A DNA stretch of 64,000 nucleotides. Origin: Falsiroseomonas sp051859025 (lineage in GTDB: Bacteria; Pseudomonadota; Alphaproteobacteria; Acetobacterales; Acetobacteraceae). The stretch lies in the NCBI RefSeq assembly GCF_051859025.1, contig NZ_JBHYGL010000039.1, forward strand, positions 199,971 to 263,970, given 5' to 3'. The notes under the pieces are model-generated. The model saw nothing but the letters and a program-made list of their open reading frames with translations. It had not been told where the DNA came from and did no database searches. A program made the position numbers and the translations under genes. Shown here in pieces: positions 59,374-64,000 of this stretch (its first letter is position 1; every line of letters starts with the position of its first letter).

Positions 59374-59877
59374 TCATTGGGGCTGCGCCTGTGGCGACGG
59401 CGCGCGGAAGCTGGTGAGCACCAGTAGCGTGACGCCGCAGACGATGGCGACATCAGCCATGTTGAAGGTCGGCCAGTGCCAGCCGCCGTAATGCGCGTCG
59501 ATGAAGTCGGTGACCGCGCCGATGCGCAGGCGGTCGAGGATGTTGCCGAGCGCGCCGCCGATGATGAGGCCGATCGCCGTCGCCTCGGTCCGGTTAGCCG
59601 CGCGGCGCAGCCACATCAGCAGCCACGCGACCACGGCGAGCTTGATGCCGACCAGCAGCCAGACCGCGCCGGCGGCACTTTCGGCGAACATCCCGAAGGT
59701 GACGCCGGTGTTGAAGCCGAGCCGCAGGTTCAGCACCGGCAGCAGCGTGATGCCCTCGCTGTAGGGCGGCCAGAGCGCATCCAGCGCCCAGGCCTTGGTC
59801 GCCTGGTCGATGGACGCTGCGATTGGTGCCGCGATCAGGCCGAAGCGCCGCAGCGCGCGGGGGGCGGGCGTCGTCAT
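59374..59877 (-). CDS. lspA: Lipoprotein signal peptidase (signal peptidase II)
   Basis: The 167-aa membrane protease removes the signal peptide of prolipoproteins. It shows four helices and the catalytic aspartates in GGALGNILDRLRIGAVTDF and FNMADVAIVCG, plus IDQATKAWAL in helix 1. The ATG at 59877 overlaps the ccdA stop (ATGA); an in-frame start 18 bp upstream is less likely. Extra lspA copies beside cadmium/lead ATPase genes are well known from metal-resistance islands, supporting the island reading. Confidence 0.95.
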   Translation of the reverse strand: MTTPAPRALRRFGLIAAPIAASIDQATKAWALDALWPPYSEGITLLPVLNLRLGFNTGVTFGMFAESAAGAVWLLVGIKLAVVAWLLMWLRRAANRTEATAIGLIIGGALGNILDRLRIGAVTDFIDAHYGGWHWPTFNMADVAIVCGVTLLVLTSFRAPSPQAQPQ

Positions 59878-60596
59878 CCCAGCCGAGCCAGCCATGGAAA
59901 TGCCTCCAGGATCCAGATGGCGAGACGGGTCATCTCGCCGGTTGCGATGGCCAGGCCGGCCGCGAGCATGACGACGCCGCTCGCGACCTGCAGGATCCGC
60001 CCGAGCCGCCCGAGCCGCCGCGCACGGGCCATCGCTGCCGGCAGGTAGAAGGCCGCCAGCAGGAACGGCACGCCGAGGCCCAGCGCATAGGCGGCCAGCA
60101 GCCCGACCCCGGCGCCGGGTGTCAGCGCCGCGGCCGTCAACACGCCGGCCAGCACCGGCCCGATGCAGGGCGTCCAGCCGAAGCCGAAGGCGACGCCGAT
60201 CAGCGTGGCGGAGACCGGGCCGCCGCCCTCGCCCGGCGGCCTGAAGCGCAGGTCGCGCATCAGAGGTGCCACGCGCAGCAGGCCCATCTGCACGAGGCCC
60301 ATCGCCGCGATCAGCAGGCCGGCGACGACGGTCAGCTCGTTGGACCAGCGCCGCAGCAGCCCGCCGATGGCGGTCGCCCCCAGCCCCAGCAGCACGAAGA
60401 CCAGCCCGAAGCCGAGCACAAAGAAGGCCGACAGGCGCAGCGCCCGCCAGCGTTCCGCGCGCGCGGTCGCAAGGTCCGTCCCCGCCACCCAGGCGACATA
60501 GCCCGGCACCAGCGGCAGCACGCAGGGCGACAGGAAGGAGACCAGCCCGCCGCCGAAGGCCAGCACCAGGCCGAACAGGGTGAGGTCGATCGTCAT
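59874..60596 (-). CDS. ccdA: CcdA-family cytochrome c biogenesis / thiol electron transfer protein
   Basis: The 240-aa membrane protein has six helices and the two redox cysteines at the expected places (FLSPCVLPLVPGY in helix 1, GWTPCIGPVLAG in helix 4). CcdA passes electrons from cytoplasmic thioredoxin to periplasmic thiol proteins. In this operon it would keep the DsbA-like protein, SCO or other metal proteins reduced. It overlaps lnt upstream and lspA downstream (ATGA on both sides). Confidence 0.94.
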   Translation of the reverse strand: MTIDLTLFGLVLAFGGGLVSFLSPCVLPLVPGYVAWVAGTDLATARAERWRALRLSAFFVLGFGLVFVLLGLGATAIGGLLRRWSNELTVVAGLLIAAMGLVQMGLLRVAPLMRDLRFRPPGEGGGPVSATLIGVAFGFGWTPCIGPVLAGVLTAAALTPGAGVGLLAAYALGLGVPFLLAAFYLPAAMARARRLGRLGRILQVASGVVMLAAGLAIATGEMTRLAIWILEAFPWLARLG

Positions 60597-62155
60597 GCGC
60601 GCCGGCCTGCGGCCAGCGCGAGCCCCGCCAGCGCCGCGACGCCTATCGCGAAAGGCAGGTCGCCAAAGCGCGCATAAAGCGTGCCGCCGGCCAGCGGCGC
60701 CGGCAGCGGCAGGTCCAGCACGCCCTCGGTCGCCATCGGCAGCCGCGCGCGCTCGCGCCCCATCGCGTCGGTCACCAGCGAGATGCCGCTGTTCGCCGCG
60801 CGCACCAGCGGCAGGCCGAGCTCGATGGCGCGCAGCCGGGCGGCAAGGGCATGCTGGTACGGGCCCCAGGAGGTGCCGAACCAGGCATCATTGGTCACTG
60901 TCAGGATCCAGCCGGGCGTCGGCCCCTGCGCCGGCAGCGTGGTGGGAAAGATCGCCTCGTAGCAGATCAGCGGCCAGAGCGGCGGCAGGCCGGCGACGCG
61001 CATCGGCTGGCGCGGCGGGCCGGGGATGAAGTCTACCGTCCCCACGGTGAGCTTCGGCAGGTCCGCGAGCAGCCTGCGGAACGGCTGGTATTCGCCGAAG
61101 GGCACCAGCTGGATCTTGTCGTAGGCGGCGGTGATCTCCCCGGCGTCGTCGAGCGCGACCAGGCTGTTGAGCAGCGCCGGGCCGCCATCGTCCGCGATGG
61201 TCCGTCGCACCGCGCCGGTCAGCAGCGCGCCGCCCGGCGGGATGATGCGCGCGACCTCCGCGCGGATCGCCGGCGATTCGGCGAGGAGGTAGGGCACGGC
61301 ACTTTCCGGCCAGATGATGTGGGTCGGTGCCACGCCATCCACCGCAGGCGCGGCGCTGAGCGCCAGCAGCCGGCCGAGGATGCGCTCGCGCTCGCCCTCG
61401 ACCCATTTCAGGTCCTGCGCGATGTTGGGCTGCACCAGGCGCAGCCGAATGCCTGGCGCGTCCGCAGGCATCGCATCGGCGAGCCTCGCCATGCCCCAGG
61501 CCCAGGGCAGGGCGATGATGACCGTCGCGGCCAGCGCGGGCCGGACACGTCGCTGCCGCACCGCCACGCCCGCCAGCACGGCGGCGAGCACGGCCAACAG
61601 CCCAAGGCCATGGATGCCGACCAGCGCCGCCGCCTGAACCCCAGCATCGCTGGCGCCCCAGGCATGGCCGGCGATGTTCCACGGAAAGCCGGTCAGCACC
61701 ATGCCGCGCACCCATTCGCCCGCGACCCAGCACGCGGCCAGCGCCAAGGCGAGCGGCACGCCGCCCGCGCGGCCCGCCAGCAGTCGCGCCGCGGCGACCG
61801 AGACTGCGGGGAACAGCGCGAGGCCGGCGCTGAGCGCAGCCAGCGCCGGCAGCGCCAGCGCACCGAAGCGTGCCGCATCAACGCTGAAGGCCTCGGTGAT
61901 CCAGGACAGGCCGACCAGGAACGATCCCAAGCCGAACAGCCAGCCGAGCACGAAGGCGCCGCGCAGGGACGCCGTCCGCTCAAGCAGGAACCACAGGCCG
62001 CCGAAGGCCGCCACGCCAGCGGGCGCGACATGCAGCGGCGCCAGCGCGATCGCGCTGAGCGCACCGAGACCGAGGGACGCGCCACCCCAGGCCAGGCGCT
62101 GCGCGATGCCACGGATCGGCCGTGGGGCTGGCTTCACTCGAGTAACCGCAGCCAT
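60593..62155 (-). CDS. lnt: Apolipoprotein N-acyltransferase
   Basis: The 520-aa enzyme completes lipoprotein maturation by N-acylating the lipid-linked cysteine. It has about seven N-terminal helices and the nitrilase domain with the catalytic triad (Glu in IIWPESAVPYLL, Lys in AAYDKIQLVPFGEY, Cys in LICYEAIFP) and VTNDAWFGTSWGPYQH. The start MAAVTRVKP at 62155 was chosen; longer in-frame readings add unalignable residues. With LspA this gives the island two of the three maturation enzymes; Lgt is not seen. Confidence 0.94.
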   Translation of the reverse strand: MAAVTRVKPAPRPIRGIAQRLAWGGASLGLGALSAIALAPLHVAPAGVAAFGGLWFLLERTASLRGAFVLGWLFGLGSFLVGLSWITEAFSVDAARFGALALPALAALSAGLALFPAVSVAAARLLAGRAGGVPLALALAACWVAGEWVRGMVLTGFPWNIAGHAWGASDAGVQAAALVGIHGLGLLAVLAAVLAGVAVRQRRVRPALAATVIIALPWAWGMARLADAMPADAPGIRLRLVQPNIAQDLKWVEGERERILGRLLALSAAPAVDGVAPTHIIWPESAVPYLLAESPAIRAEVARIIPPGGALLTGAVRRTIADDGGPALLNSLVALDDAGEITAAYDKIQLVPFGEYQPFRRLLADLPKLTVGTVDFIPGPPRQPMRVAGLPPLWPLICYEAIFPTTLPAQGPTPGWILTVTNDAWFGTSWGPYQHALAARLRAIELGLPLVRAANSGISLVTDAMGRERARLPMATEGVLDLPLPAPLAGGTLYARFGDLPFAIGVAALAGLALAAGRRA

Positions 62156-62220
62156 GCCCCTGATTGCCGGGCCGCACCCTGCGGGAGGCATGCCGGGCGC
62201 CCGTGACGGCACGAGGCCCG

Positions 62221-62406
62221 TCACGGCGCGGTCTGCCGTGTCGGTTCAGGCGCCGGGCGACCTCCCTTTGGAAAGCGCACCATCGAGACGGCGTAGAACA
62301 GGGCAGCGAGGCCAAGCAGGACAACCAGCAAGGCGCGCGAGCGCGCGCGCCGTCGTTTCAGGGCAAGGTCCAAACTGGCGCGGTCCTGCGGCCACGGCCC
62401 TGGCAT
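62221..62406 (-). CDS. Small single-span membrane protein, CoxF-like
   Basis: The 61-aa product has one helix preceded by a basic stretch: LKRRRARSRALLVVLLGLAALFYAVSMVRF. This matches the small CoxF-like proteins encoded in aa3 oxidase operons between ctaB and ctaG. Start ATG 62406, two bases after the stop of the upstream PCuAC-like gene; a TTG at 62418 is the alternative. In this setting it may interact with copper chaperones. It overlaps no other gene. Confidence 0.65.
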   Translation of the reverse strand: MPGPWPQDRASLDLALKRRRARSRALLVVLLGLAALFYAVSMVRFPKGGRPAPEPTRQTAP

Positions 62407-62408
62407 CG

Positions 62409-62876
62409 TCAGTGCCAATGCGCGCGAAGCGGCAGGACCACCGCGCCCGCGCGTTCGAAGCGCAGCGTGACGCGGATTTCGTCGCCGAGCGCGAGCGGTA
62501 CCTGCAGGTCGCGCAGCAGAAGGTGCCGTCCGCCGGGCTCCAGGGCGGCGACGTCACCGGCAGGGATGACGAAGCCCTCGGTGACGGTGCGCGCGCCGCC
62601 GGATGCGGACGGGTCTGGTGCGCGCAGTTCGACGGCGGCCGCGCCGGCCGACGTGGCGGAGAGCAGCCTCTCTGCCTCACGGCCCCGGTTGCGGATCGTC
62701 ACGAAGCCGAAGGACACGCGCTGGTCGTTGTCGGCGGCCTTCGCCCAGGCTCCGGTCAGGACCAGGTCGCCCGCCTGAACATCCTGGGCCGCGGCCGGGC
62801 CTGAAAGGATCAGGCGCCACGCAAGGAGGACAGCGGGCATCAGCCAGCGCCGCCCGGTGATGCTGTCGGGCGTCAT
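62409..62876 (-). CDS. PCuAC-like protein lacking the copper ligands
   Basis: The 155-aa secreted protein has a signal peptide (cleavage near PAAAQ) and the DUF461 fold: DLVLTGAWAKAADNDQRVSFGFVTIRNRG, ALEPGGRHLLLRDLQVPLALGDEIRVTLRFERAG. The positions that in PCuAC carry His and Met (HEM...MRM, HLML) read RAPDPSASGGARTVTEG and HLLL, so the Met ligands are missing. It may bind another metal or have a structural role. A C-terminal HWH could provide another site. Confidence 0.8.
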   Translation of the reverse strand: MTPDSITGRRWLMPAVLLAWRLILSGPAAAQDVQAGDLVLTGAWAKAADNDQRVSFGFVTIRNRGREAERLLSATSAGAAAVELRAPDPSASGGARTVTEGFVIPAGDVAALEPGGRHLLLRDLQVPLALGDEIRVTLRFERAGAVVLPLRAHWH

Positions 62877-62928
62877 GCGGTCGCCTGTGCGCTGTTCTGC
62901 GGCACACAGGGTTCCACCACCAAGGACA

Positions 62929-64000
<1,072 letters not shown>

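Overview
The window is GC-rich (about 70% by eye) chromosomal DNA from an alphaproteobacterium. The gene content points to an Acetobacteraceae/Roseomonas-like organism: many orphan periplasmic substrate-binding proteins with Tat-like leaders, a divergent tripartite tricarboxylate transporter, a class Ia ribonucleotide reductase without an ATP cone, and an acetan-type exopolysaccharide (EPS) locus. That taxonomic placement is inference from gene content; no rRNA, tRNA or other taxonomic marker gene was recognised.

Layout. (1) 1-3605, minus: three tandem family-5 ABC substrate-binding proteins with no permease in view. (2) 3723-6211, minus: a 25-bp tandem repeat running into the end of an aldehyde dehydrogenase gene, which is coupled to a 3-hydroxyisobutyrate-dehydrogenase-like gene. 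(3) 6359-27137: a large EPS locus. It holds a GtrA flippase, a priming glycosylphosphotransferase, glycosyltransferases, a WecB/TagA transferase, a BBP2-like outer-membrane barrel, a type I secretion ABC/HlyD pair with two small unknown proteins, a GH5 glycosidase, two acyltransferases, a Wzy-like polymerase, GalE, a Wzc-type tyrosine kinase, a Wza-type lipoprotein and a MepA-type endopeptidase. (4) 27303-34628: an ABC ATPase/permease pair lacking its binding protein, a secreted unknown, polyprenyl diphosphate synthase, DUF2007, an N6-methyltransferase, a NeuD-type acetyltransferase and a SCO protein. (5) 34713-37904, minus: nrdA, a small coupled ORF and nrdB, with a candidate NrdR tandem operator upstream. 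(6) 38277-55691: further orphan binding proteins (two Bug, two AapJ-like), a His-rich cupin, a GT25, an M20 deacylase, a compact minus-strand block (ArsC-like, DUF2269, SDR-membrane fusion, unknown, Tag, RidA), DUF4112, TerC, and a complete divergent TctC|TctB-TctA system.

(7) From about 56090 the character changes. An AT-rich patch carries a short sequence that reads, on the minus strand, exactly as the conserved end of guaA (TIEWE-stop), a well-known genomic-island integration site. To its right lies a tightly packed minus-strand operon: a P1B-2-like metal ATPase (cut by the window edge), a PCuAC-like protein without copper ligands, a CoxF-like membrane peptide, Lnt, CcdA, LspA, a DsbA-like thiol oxidoreductase, an M23 peptidase, YnfA, a DUF2946-like protein, PCuAC and SCO. 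I read this as the distal end of a metal-resistance island combining metal export with lipoprotein maturation, disulfide chemistry and copper delivery. guaA and an integrase are predicted beyond the right edge.

Most neighbouring genes within blocks overlap by ATGA/GTGA/TGATG, so translational coupling is the rule. Long open frames antisense to the real genes are GC-driven shadows and are not listed.
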